A DNA stretch of 64,000 nucleotides. It comes from Thermoanaerobaculia bacterium. Its GTDB lineage: Bacteria > Acidobacteriota > Thermoanaerobaculia > Gp7-AA8. The stretch's first letter is position 1. Each line of letters starts with the position of its first letter. A program made the position numbers and the translations under genes. The DNA is taken from the NCBI GenBank assembly GCA_017883235.1, contig JADGNY010000006.1, forward strand, positions 40,681 to 104,680, given 5' to 3'. The notes below the pieces were generated by a model. It saw only the letters and a list, made by a program, of their open reading frames with translations, had not been told where the DNA came from and ran no database searches. Positions 51,644 to 58,865 of this stretch are shown piece by piece.

Positions 51644-52879
51644 TCACTCGTACCGCAGCGCCTGAATCGGGTCGAGCTCCGACGCCCTCGCCGCCGGATA
51701 AATCCCCGACACCAGCCCCACCGTGATCGACACGCCGCACGACAGCAGCAGCGAGCTGACCGTGATCACCGTCGGCCATCCCGCGTAGGCAGCAACGAGC
51801 CGGGCCAGGATGATGCCGATGATGATTCCGGAGATGCCGCCGATCAGACTGATGGTGAACGACTCGATTACGAACTGAGCCTTGATGTCGGCCTTACGCG
51901 CGCCGATGGCGCGCCGGATGCCGATCTCGCGCGTCCGTTCCATCACCGAGGCCAGCATGATGTTCATGATGCCGATGCCGCCGACCAGCAGCGAAATGCC
52001 GGCGATCGATCCCATCACGATCGAGAAGATCCGCTGCGTCTGCCGGCTCTGCTCCAGCAGCGCTTCGGGGACGACGATCTCGTAATCATCCGCGCCGCCG
52101 TGGAGACGCTCCAGCAGCGGACGGATCAGCGTCGCCGCGTCGCGCGTCGAGACCCCTTCTTGCAACTCCACCAGCAGCTCGTCGACCGGCGCGTCGAGCG
52201 GATCGCGGTCGAACTTCCGCATCGCCGTCGACACCGGGATCCAGATGTCCTGCGCGTTCGAGGCCACAGGGACGTCCTTCGATGACGCGCTTCCCGGCTC
52301 CTCGCCGGCGAAGATTCCGATCACTTCGAGCCAGACGTCGTTGACCTTGAGATGTTTGCCGATGGCCGGGCCATAGCCGAACAGGCTGCGCCGCACTTCC
52401 TGGCCGATGACGCAGACCTGCGCGTACTCCTGCTCGTCTTTCATATCGAACATCCGCCCCTCGGCCAGCGAGACGGTGGCCACGCGCGGGTAGCGCCAGG
52501 CAACGCCGAGGACCTTGGCCTTCGTCTTCGCGCCGGGAGCGATGATCTTGTACGCCTTGACCTCGATTTGCGGCAGCACCATCTCCACGCGCGGCACGGC
52601 CTCGCTGATCGCTTCCCCGTCGCGAAGAGAAACGCCCAGCGATTTCTTGCGCAGCTCGGCGCGCTCATCCGGCTTGACGGTCTTGGCGCGGACGATGACG
52701 TTGCGCAGACCAAGCCTTCCGATCGCCTCGAGCGCCTTCTTCTCGCCCCCCGCGCCGATCGACAGCATGGCGATCACCGCCCCGACCCCGAAGATCATCC
52801 CAAGCATCGTCAACGCCGTCCGCAGCTTGTGCGTGGCCAGGTTTTGAAGGGCGGTGGTGAAGGTTTCGGGGGTGGTCAT
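51644..52879 (-). CDS. MacB/FtsX-type ABC transporter permease
   Basis: The 411-residue permease has an N-terminal membrane helix (HKLRTALTMLGMIFGVGAVI), a large periplasmic MacB_PCD domain, and a C-terminal FtsX domain with three helices (GSIAGISLLVGGIGIMNI, FTISLIGGISGIIIGII, SSLLLSCGVSITVGLVSGIY). VMERTREIGIRRAIGARKAD is the FtsX coupling loop. The C-terminus PAARASELDPIQALRYE is family-typical. No ATPase domain is fused. It is the last gene of a four-gene operon of three adaptor proteins, and the ATPase must be encoded elsewhere. Confidence 0.92.
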   Translation of the reverse strand: MTTPETFTTALQNLATHKLRTALTMLGMIFGVGAVIAMLSIGAGGEKKALEAIGRLGLRNVIVRAKTVKPDERAELRKKSLGVSLRDGEAISEAVPRVEMVLPQIEVKAYKIIAPGAKTKAKVLGVAWRYPRVATVSLAEGRMFDMKDEQEYAQVCVIGQEVRRSLFGYGPAIGKHLKVNDVWLEVIGIFAGEEPGSASSKDVPVASNAQDIWIPVSTAMRKFDRDPLDAPVDELLVELQEGVSTRDAATLIRPLLERLHGGADDYEIVVPEALLEQSRQTQRIFSIVMGSIAGISLLVGGIGIMNIMLASVMERTREIGIRRAIGARKADIKAQFVIESFTISLIGGISGIIIGIILARLVAAYAGWPTVITVSSLLLSCGVSITVGLVSGIYPAARASELDPIQALRYE

Positions 52880-52906
52880 GGTTTTCGTTGCTGGGTTGCT
52901 AACGAC

Positions 52907-54094
52907 TCAGCTCCCATCCTTCTCCTCCGTCGGATCTCGCAACGCGATCTCGTCGCCCTTCGCCAATCCCTTCGTGACCACGATGCGGCCGGCGGAGGAG
53001 GAACCGATCTCGATGGCGACCGGCTCGAATTTCCCTCCGCGCTTCCGGTAGACGAGCTTCTTTCCCTGCTTCTCGAAGATGGCCTGGCGCGGGATGGAGA
53101 AGGCGCCGTCGCGGTTCTCGACGTCGAGCACGGCCCGGACGCGAGCGCCCGGTTTCATCAGCGACGGATCGGTGTGATCGAGCGTGATCGTCGCGCCGAA
53201 ATACTGCACCGGCACGCGCGGGAAACGCGGGCGGGCCAGCTTGTCGACCTGCGAGATCTTGCCGGTGATGATCGAGCCGGGCTTCCCTTCGACCGACAGC
53301 TTGGCCTTCTCGCCGACGGCGAGTCCCGCCGCATCCGCTTCGAGGACGAAGACCTCCGCCTTCATCGATTGCAGATCCGGGATCTCGCCGATCGGACTCC
53401 CCGGCCAGACCGTATCGCCGACGCGGACGATGTCGCCGCGCCAGTCGTGCTGCAGAACGAGGATGCCGTCGTACGGCGAGCGCAGCTCCAGCGCGTGCAG
53501 CCCCTGCTCGGCATTGCGGATCTTGAGATCGGCCTTGTGCTGCTCGATGGAAACGAGATCGCGGTCGGCCGCCGAGAGCTTGTCGCGCACGCCGAGGACG
53601 CCTTCCGCGTGCTCCTTCTTGCGGCCGGCCAGCGTCTCATCGATCTGCGACTCGACGCGCTGGTAGCGCGAGAAAACCTCGGCGTCATCGAACTTGAACT
53701 GCCGCGCCGCCAGCAACTCGTCGCCCGCCTGGTGCGCATCGCGGCGGAGATTCGTCGCCGTTGTCGATGCCTCGCTATTGGTCTTGTACATCTTGTTGCC
53801 GGCGGTGTCGTGATCCTCGCGGCCGGCCTGCAGTTGGGTATTGAAGTCGGTCGGATCGAAACGGACCACGACCTCGTCCTTCTTCAACAGCGATCCATCA
53901 GGAACGAGCCAGGCGATCTTCAGCGACCCCGGTGCGTCGTGCGGCGCCGAGAGCGGCGTCGCCTTCGTCGACTTCAGATTGCCGTCCGCCGTCACCTGCC
54001 GCGAAAAGCGCACTGCTTCGACGCGGAACGTCGGCACGTCGCTCGATTGGCGGCACGCTGCGGCCAGCAGGATCAGGAGCAGCGCGCGTCTCAC
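52907..54094 (-). CDS. Membrane-fusion adaptor lipoprotein, copy 3
   Basis: The 395-residue protein carries a lipobox-like LLAAACRQS (probable lipoprotein) and HlyD/RND-adaptor features. A split biotinyl-lipoyl-like beta hammerhead (ELRSPYDGILVLQHDWRGDI) surrounds a coiled coil. The beta-barrel follows (GSIITGKISQVDKLARPRF). It overlaps the previous adaptor by 4 bases (ATGA) and precedes the MacB-type permease. With it, this would form the periplasmic arm of an export complex. Confidence 0.87.
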   Translation of the reverse strand: MRRALLLILLAAACRQSSDVPTFRVEAVRFSRQVTADGNLKSTKATPLSAPHDAPGSLKIAWLVPDGSLLKKDEVVVRFDPTDFNTQLQAGREDHDTAGNKMYKTNSEASTTATNLRRDAHQAGDELLAARQFKFDDAEVFSRYQRVESQIDETLAGRKKEHAEGVLGVRDKLSAADRDLVSIEQHKADLKIRNAEQGLHALELRSPYDGILVLQHDWRGDIVRVGDTVWPGSPIGEIPDLQSMKAEVFVLEADAAGLAVGEKAKLSVEGKPGSIITGKISQVDKLARPRFPRVPVQYFGATITLDHTDPSLMKPGARVRAVLDVENRDGAFSIPRQAIFEKQGKKLVYRKRGGKFEPVAIEIGSSSAGRIVVTKGLAKGDEIALRDPTEEKDGS

Positions 54095-55323
54095 GATTTC
54101 GCCGAATCCTTGTCGCCAGTCTTCGGGACCAGCACGCGGTCGCTCGCGGAGAGTCCGCTCAGCACCTCGACCGACTTCTCATTCTCGCGTCCCAGCGTCA
54201 GCGGCATCGCCGTGACCGAGAACGCACCGCGCCGGTAGGCCACCGGCCCGTGGTCGGAGACGAAGACCGCATTGCGCGGAATCAGGATCGCGTTCTTCGC
54301 CCGCGCCAGCTCGACCGTGCCGTGAAATCGCATCCCCGGCCGCATCTTGGCTGGATCGGTACGGTCGAGTTTGACGTTGACCTTCAGAACCTTGATCGGA
54401 TCCGTCGTCCCCTGCTGCTTGCCGACCGTCCGCGAGGCATCGCTGATCGTCCCCGTAAACTCCTCGTCGGGATGGGCGTCGAGGTTGAACACGACGCGCT
54501 GCCCGACGGCAACCTTGCCGGCGTCGGACTCATCGACTTCCCCCTTGGCCATCATGCGCGCCAGATCCGGAATCTCGATGACCCGCTCCATCCGCCAGCA
54601 GTTGTCGCCGACTTTCTTCTTGTCGCCGCGCCAGTTGGTCACGTAGACGATCGTTCCATTGCGCGGCGCCATGATCGTCATCGCCTGGATAGCGTTCCGC
54701 GCCCCTGTGACGATCGCCTCCGCCGTCTGCTGTTTGCTCGTCAGCAACGCGATCTGCGCCGAGGCCGCTTTCTCGAACGATGCGATGCGCTGCCGGATCG
54801 ACTCGGTCTCCAGTTTCGCCAGCGCGAAATCGAGCTCGATCTGTTTTCGGTCGTTGCTGGCAAGGATATCCGGCGGTCCTTCGAGCTTGAGCTGCGCCTT
54901 CCGCAGCCTTCCCTCGGCATCGGCAAGTTTGAGCTTCTCATCCTCGCGGCGCAGAGCCAGATCGGCGCGCGCCTTCTCGATCTCCTTGCGCGCCTGCTCC
55001 GCCTCGGCACTCTTTTCGTCGAGCCGTTTCTGCAGATCCATCGTGTCGAACCCGAGCACCGGCTGCCCTTTCTTCACATCGCTCCCCTCGGCAGCGATCA
55101 TCGAGACCTTGAAGTCCCAGACGTCGTTGATCTGCGGCGGCCCGAAGCTGCCGGAGTCGACGGCCGAAAGTGTGCCGGTGACATCGATGCCGGTGATGAG
55201 ATCGCCGCGCGAGACGCGCACCCAGTCGCCCTGCCTGTCCGCCGCGAGCTTGTTGCGCGTCCATCCCGCGCCCGCGAGGACCGCGATGACGGCGATGCCG
55301 ATGGCGATGAAGGATTTACGCAT
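54091..55323 (-). CDS. Membrane-fusion adaptor, copy 2
   Basis: The 410-residue protein starts with a membrane anchor (MRKSFIAIGIAVIAVLAGAG). The HlyD-type architecture follows: GDLITGIDVTGTLSAVDSGS, a coiled coil (LQKRLDEKSAEAEQARKEIE), IMAPRNGTIVYVTNWRGDK and the beta-barrel VGQRVVFNLDAHPDEEFTG. It is flanked by two more adaptors in the same operon. Start is ATG 55323, overlapping the upstream gene by 8 bases. A frame to 55341 is less likely. Confidence 0.9.
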   Translation of the reverse strand: MRKSFIAIGIAVIAVLAGAGWTRNKLAADRQGDWVRVSRGDLITGIDVTGTLSAVDSGSFGPPQINDVWDFKVSMIAAEGSDVKKGQPVLGFDTMDLQKRLDEKSAEAEQARKEIEKARADLALRREDEKLKLADAEGRLRKAQLKLEGPPDILASNDRKQIELDFALAKLETESIRQRIASFEKAASAQIALLTSKQQTAEAIVTGARNAIQAMTIMAPRNGTIVYVTNWRGDKKKVGDNCWRMERVIEIPDLARMMAKGEVDESDAGKVAVGQRVVFNLDAHPDEEFTGTISDASRTVGKQQGTTDPIKVLKVNVKLDRTDPAKMRPGMRFHGTVELARAKNAILIPRNAVFVSDHGPVAYRRGAFSVTAMPLTLGRENEKSVEVLSGLSASDRVLVPKTGDKDSAKS

Positions 55324-56497
55324 GTCCCAGTGTCTCCCCATCCTTCAACCCGCTCTTCACCACGCACTCCTGCGCATTGCACGCGCCGAGGATGACCTCG
55401 ACGCTTTTGCCGCCGGCGAGATGGGCGCGCGGCTTCGCGCCGGAGAAGTCGATCGCTGCCCGTGGTGCCAGCAGCGCGTCCTGCTGCTTCATGGCGTGGA
55501 CGACCACGCGCGACGAAAGGCCCGGCCGCATGCGCACGGCATCGAGACGGTCGAGTGCCACGATGACGCGGAAGGCGCGCCGCAGCGATGTCCGGCTGCT
55601 CTCCTGCGCCACCGCCGAAATCGAGGACACCCGTCCCGGGAAAGACATATTCGGATAAGCATCGAGCACGATCGTGGCCGGCATCCCGGCGCCAATCCGT
55701 CCGTCGTCGACGTCTGCCAGATCGGCTTCGACCTGCAGCGACGACATGTCCGGGAACTGCGCCAGCGTCAGACCGATGAAGACGCTGTCGCCCTCCTGCA
55801 AACGCCGCCCCTCCCACGGATGATCGCGGATGACCACGATGCCGTTGCGGGGCGCGCGCAGGATCAGCTCGTCGATGGCGCGCTCGGCGATGTCGAGCTC
55901 GCGCTGCGCTTTCTGCAGATTGAGGAGAAGGTTGTCGCCGTCCGCCTTCACCGAGGTCTTCTGCGACTTGAAGACGTCGATGGCCTTGGCCAGCTCGACC
56001 TCGGCGCGTTTGAACTTGATCTGCCGGTCATTGAAATCGCGCGCCGAGACGATCTCCTTCGGCACTGAGGCATCGAGCTTGGTCTTGTCGTAGTCGGCCC
56101 GCTTGCGCTCGACGTCGAGCTGCTTGTCCAGCGTGTCGGCCTTCCACTCGGCCTGCTTCTGCTGCAACTCCTGCTGCGCCTGGGCCACCGCTTGCCGCTT
56201 CGCGTCGAGGTTGGCCGAGAAGGTGGAGTTATCGAGCTCGACGACGCGGTCCCCCTGCTTCATGTCCGCGCCATCCTGGGCGATCCATTTGATCGTCGTC
56301 TGCCACTGCGGCAGATGCGGCACCGCCAGCTCCTCCCCCCGTGCCGCCCGCAGCTCCCCGGTGATGACGATGTCGCTGGCAAAGGTCCCCCGCCGTACGC
56401 GCAACGCTTTCGCATCCGCCGCGGTGCGATAACCCGAGAAGCAGGAGGCGGCGGCGAGCGCGAGTGCCAGTGAGGCGTAGGTACGAACGAAAGTCAT
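55316..56497 (-). CDS. Membrane-fusion adaptor, copy 1
   Basis: The 393-residue protein has a signal anchor or lipobox-like N-terminus (LALALAAASCFSGYRTAADA). HlyD features include a coiled coil (AQQELQQKQAEWKADTLDKQ), ELILRAPRNGIVVIRDHPWE and IGAGMPATIVLDAYPNMSFP. The ATG at 56497 has TACAAT 8 bases upstream. A longer frame to 56857 runs through repeat DNA and a divergent promoter and is rejected. First gene of the adaptor/permease operon; its C-terminus overlaps the next gene by 8 bases. Confidence 0.9.
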   Translation of the reverse strand: MTFVRTYASLALALAAASCFSGYRTAADAKALRVRRGTFASDIVITGELRAARGEELAVPHLPQWQTTIKWIAQDGADMKQGDRVVELDNSTFSANLDAKRQAVAQAQQELQQKQAEWKADTLDKQLDVERKRADYDKTKLDASVPKEIVSARDFNDRQIKFKRAEVELAKAIDVFKSQKTSVKADGDNLLLNLQKAQRELDIAERAIDELILRAPRNGIVVIRDHPWEGRRLQEGDSVFIGLTLAQFPDMSSLQVEADLADVDDGRIGAGMPATIVLDAYPNMSFPGRVSSISAVAQESSRTSLRRAFRVIVALDRLDAVRMRPGLSSRVVVHAMKQQDALLAPRAAIDFSGAKPRAHLAGGKSVEVILGACNAQECVVKSGLKDGETLGHA

Positions 56498-56505
56498 CGT
56501 TGATG

Positions 56506-56511
56506 ATTGTA
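56506..56511 (-). promoter_or_regulatory. -10 box TACAAT of the adaptor/permease operon
   Basis: TACAAT on the minus strand ends 8 bases before the ATG at 56497 with no ribosome binding site, so the operon mRNA is probably leaderless. Confidence 0.5.
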
Positions 56512-56617
56512 CGGCTAGGCTTGAGACGTAAGAGGTGAGGAAAAGGTTAGCGTTCGACGAAAGTTTACGTAGGCCGGCTTCTCTGACCGCACCGAAACGC
56601 CGCCGGAGGCGGCTCGG

Positions 56618-56660
56618 AGGGTAGCCGGCGGTGCGAGCGTCAGCGAGCGACCGCCGGTAT
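56618..56660. repeat. GGTAGCCGGCGGTGCGAGCG hairpin repeat
   Basis: GGCGGTGCGAGCGTCAGCG is followed by AGCGACCGCCGGTATGCGG, a hairpin related to the GGTAGCCAGGGGTGCGAGCG element at 21024. The stretch 56512-56722 has no gene. Confidence 0.65.
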
Positions 56661-56722
56661 GCGGACGGCGTTGGTGGACAGCTCCAATAACCCGGAAAAG
56701 GTCGCCGAATTTCGTACAGAAG

Positions 56723-56728
56723 TACACT
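56723..56728 (+). promoter_or_regulatory. -10 box TACACT of the TIR gene
   Basis: TACACT ends 6 bases before the ATG at 56735. No Shine-Dalgarno is present. Confidence 0.5.
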
Positions 56729-56734
56729 CTCGGA

Positions 56735-57733
56735 ATGGCGAATCCGGAACATGTGGCGAAGTTGAAGGAGGGGAAGACGGAATGGAACGCGTGGCGGGCG
56801 ACGAGTGATGAGAACCCCAATCTCTCCGGGGTGGAACTGGAGGGCTATGCCCTTCATGGTTACAACCTACGGTCCGCGGACTTCTCAGGTGCGGAACTAA
56901 CACGTGTGAGCTTTCGAGGCACAGTCTGTGATGACTGTTCGTTCGAGAGAGCCACCCTTGGTAACGCTATTTTCGATTTTGCAGAGCTGAAGAGATCAAA
57001 CTTCAAAGACTCGCTCGTCATGTTCACAATTTTCCATCGGTGCAATCTCGATGAAAGCGACTTCTCTGCTGCGAGAGTTTCCAACAGCGCGTTCGCAGGT
57101 GTTTCACTGCGACACGTTCGCGGGCTCGATGTTATCGGGCTCGACATACAGAGCAACTCAATCGGCATTGATACCTTCTTTGAATCCGGAGGCCTACCGG
57201 AGTCCTTCCTTCGCAACTCGGGCGTCCCCGAGGAGTTCATCCAATACGCCGCCTCCCTCGTCGGCAAAGCCATCGAGTACTACTCCTGCTTCCTCAGCTA
57301 CTCCTCCAAAGACGACGAATTGGCCCGCCGGCTCTACAACGACCTGCAGGGAAAGAACATCCGCACCTGGTTTGCCCCCGAAGATCTGAAGATCGGCGAC
57401 CGCTTCCGCTCACGCATCGACGAGTCCATCCGGATCCACGACAAGCTCGTGCTCATCCTCTCCGCCAACTCCGTCGCCAGCGACTGGGTGGAAACGGAGG
57501 TCGAATCGGCGCTGGAGCGCGAGCGCAAGGAAGGGAAGGAGGTCCTCTTCCCCATCGCCATCGACGACGAAGGCTTCACCTCCCAGCAATCGTGGGCGGC
57601 CGACATCCGCCGCAAGCGCCACATCGGCGACTTCCGCAAATGGAAGTCGCACGACGACTACACCAACGCCTTCGACCGCCTGGTGCGCGACCTCAAAAAA
57701 TCGCAGCCGCCGATCATCATGAAGGGCGGCTGA
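56735..57733 (+). CDS. Pentapeptide-repeat TIR-domain protein
   Basis: The 332-residue protein has pentapeptide repeats (about residues 30-140, A(D/N)LXX units such as ADFSGAELTRVSF and SDFSAARVSNSAF). A TIR domain follows (about 180-320): CFLSYSSKDDELARRLYNDL, KNIRTWFAPEDLKIGDRF and ASDWVETEVESALERE. Glu255 (four after Trp251) fits the catalytic Glu of NAD-cleaving TIRs. Bacterial TIR proteins often act in abortive defence by consuming NAD or signalling. The start is leaderless (TACACT). A degenerate copy of its 3' end lies at 57983-58038. Confidence 0.88.
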   Translation: MANPEHVAKLKEGKTEWNAWRATSDENPNLSGVELEGYALHGYNLRSADFSGAELTRVSFRGTVCDDCSFERATLGNAIFDFAELKRSNFKDSLVMFTIFHRCNLDESDFSAARVSNSAFAGVSLRHVRGLDVIGLDIQSNSIGIDTFFESGGLPESFLRNSGVPEEFIQYAASLVGKAIEYYSCFLSYSSKDDELARRLYNDLQGKNIRTWFAPEDLKIGDRFRSRIDESIRIHDKLVLILSANSVASDWVETEVESALERERKEGKEVLFPIAIDDEGFTSQQSWAADIRRKRHIGDFRKWKSHDDYTNAFDRLVRDLKKSQPPIIMKGG

Positions 57734-57784
57734 TCCTGACCCGAACCTTGCCACAGGCCGGAGATCAGCGAATAGGGAGACCAA

Positions 57785-57893
57785 ATGTGGCACAGACACT
57801 CTTGTCTGTGCCGGCTCTCGGCATGACTCAGATCGCAAGCCCTCAGCTGCTGCGGCTCCGGCCGGGGCACAGACAAGAGTGTCTGTGCCACAT
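57785..57893. repeat. TGGCACAGACA inverted repeats
   Basis: GGCACAGACACTCTTGTCTG followed by TGCC (57785-57812) is itself a hairpin, and an inverted copy ends at 57893. The space 57734-57982 holds this repeat and no gene. Confidence 0.8.
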
Positions 57894-57982
57894 CAGTCCC
57901 TGGCTTGCGGCGACAGGCACCGCCAGCCCGGAAGCGCCCCTTCGAAACCTCTCCCTCGTTCCGGCGGAATCCGAGAAAACAC

Positions 57983-58038
57983 CATTGCCTTCGACCGGCT
58001 TGGTGCGCGACATCAAGAAGTCCCAGCCGCCGGACTAA
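57983..58038 (+). pseudogene. Degenerate duplication of the TIR gene 3' end
   Basis: ATTGCCTTCGACCGG through CAGCCGCCGGACTAAG repeats the 3' codons of the TIR gene (GCCTTCGACCGCCTG through TCGCAGCCGCCG, about 57669-57712). There is one indel, and then LVRDIKKSQPPD plus a stop. The two copies bracket the hairpin at 57785-57893. The stop coincides with the antisense DLH stop. Confidence 0.7.
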
Positions 58039-58865
58039 GTCTTCCCATGCTTTTTCAGGAACGCTTTCAGGTGCGCGTACGCCTGCTCCGAAAAGTCCCC
58101 GGTAAGCGTGGCGTGCGCCTCCTTGCACTTCGACGAATCAATCTCTTCGAATTCGATCTGCGACGATGGAAACGTGCTCCGCAGCGTGGTGAAGCGCTCG
58201 CGCGCGGCCATGCAATCCTCGGAGAATCGCATGGCCAGAATCGGAGTCCCCGCGCTCTTGATCTTCGCCGCGTGCTCGTCGGTCACGCTGATCATCGCCC
58301 GCTGCCAACGCGTGAGAGGCAGGGGCACGGCGGGCTGCGCCATCACCACGGCCACGACGCCGGGGGCGTCCGCCACCTCCAGAGCGACGCTGCCGGTGAA
58401 GCACATGCCGATGACCACAACGTGGCGGCCCGCATACTTCTGCCTGATCAGCTCCCTCAGCCATCCCGCAAAGCGGCTGTCGCCGTTGCCGAGGCAATTG
58501 AATTCGTTGAAGCACTTCTTGAACCCCTCTTTCGCCGCGTCCTTGTCGGAGAATTTGCCGAAGATCAGCGGCACGTGAACGGCGTAGCCCTCGCCGGTCA
58601 GTTTCCTGGCCAACGTGACGGTATCGAACGACAGGCCCGGCAACTCATGGAGGAGGATTACGTCCGGCCCGGTGCTCCCAAAGTCATAGACGTTGTGCGT
58701 AATGCCGTTAGCCGAAAACGGCTGGGGCGTTGGCTCCACCTCGGAGCCATCAGGCTTCACCGCGCAGCGATGCGCCGAGATCATGCAGCACCCGCCGCAG
58801 CCGAAGAGCATGACCAGCGCGGCGATGATGACGACGACAACGATAATCAGACGACGGTGCTTCAT
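58035..58865 (-). CDS. Dienelactone-hydrolase-like exported protein
   Basis: The 276-residue alpha/beta hydrolase is anchored by an N-terminal helix (RRLIIVVVVIIAALVMLFG) with a Cys-rich start (CGGCC). The nucleophile elbow is GMCFTGSVALEV, a Cys as in dienelactone hydrolases (GYCxGG). Oxyanion LLHELPGL and a C-terminal His (KEAHATLTGDF) complete the set. The start overlaps the stop of the large membrane hydrolase by 4 bases (ATGA) with GGAGG 6 bases upstream, so the two form an operon. Substrate unknown. Confidence 0.88.
   Translation of the reverse strand: MKHRRLIIVVVVIIAALVMLFGCGGCCMISAHRCAVKPDGSEVEPTPQPFSANGITHNVYDFGSTGPDVILLHELPGLSFDTVTLARKLTGEGYAVHVPLIFGKFSDKDAAKEGFKKCFNEFNCLGNGDSRFAGWLRELIRQKYAGRHVVVIGMCFTGSVALEVADAPGVVAVVMAQPAVPLPLTRWQRAMISVTDEHAAKIKSAGTPILAMRFSEDCMAARERFTTLRSTFPSSQIEFEEIDSSKCKEAHATLTGDFSEQAYAHLKAFLKKHGKT

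Noticed and set aside
56498..56857. N-terminal extension of the first adaptor gene to 56857
   Set aside because: It would cross a TACAAT promoter, a repeat and the TIR gene's 5' end; the signal sequence starts at 56497.
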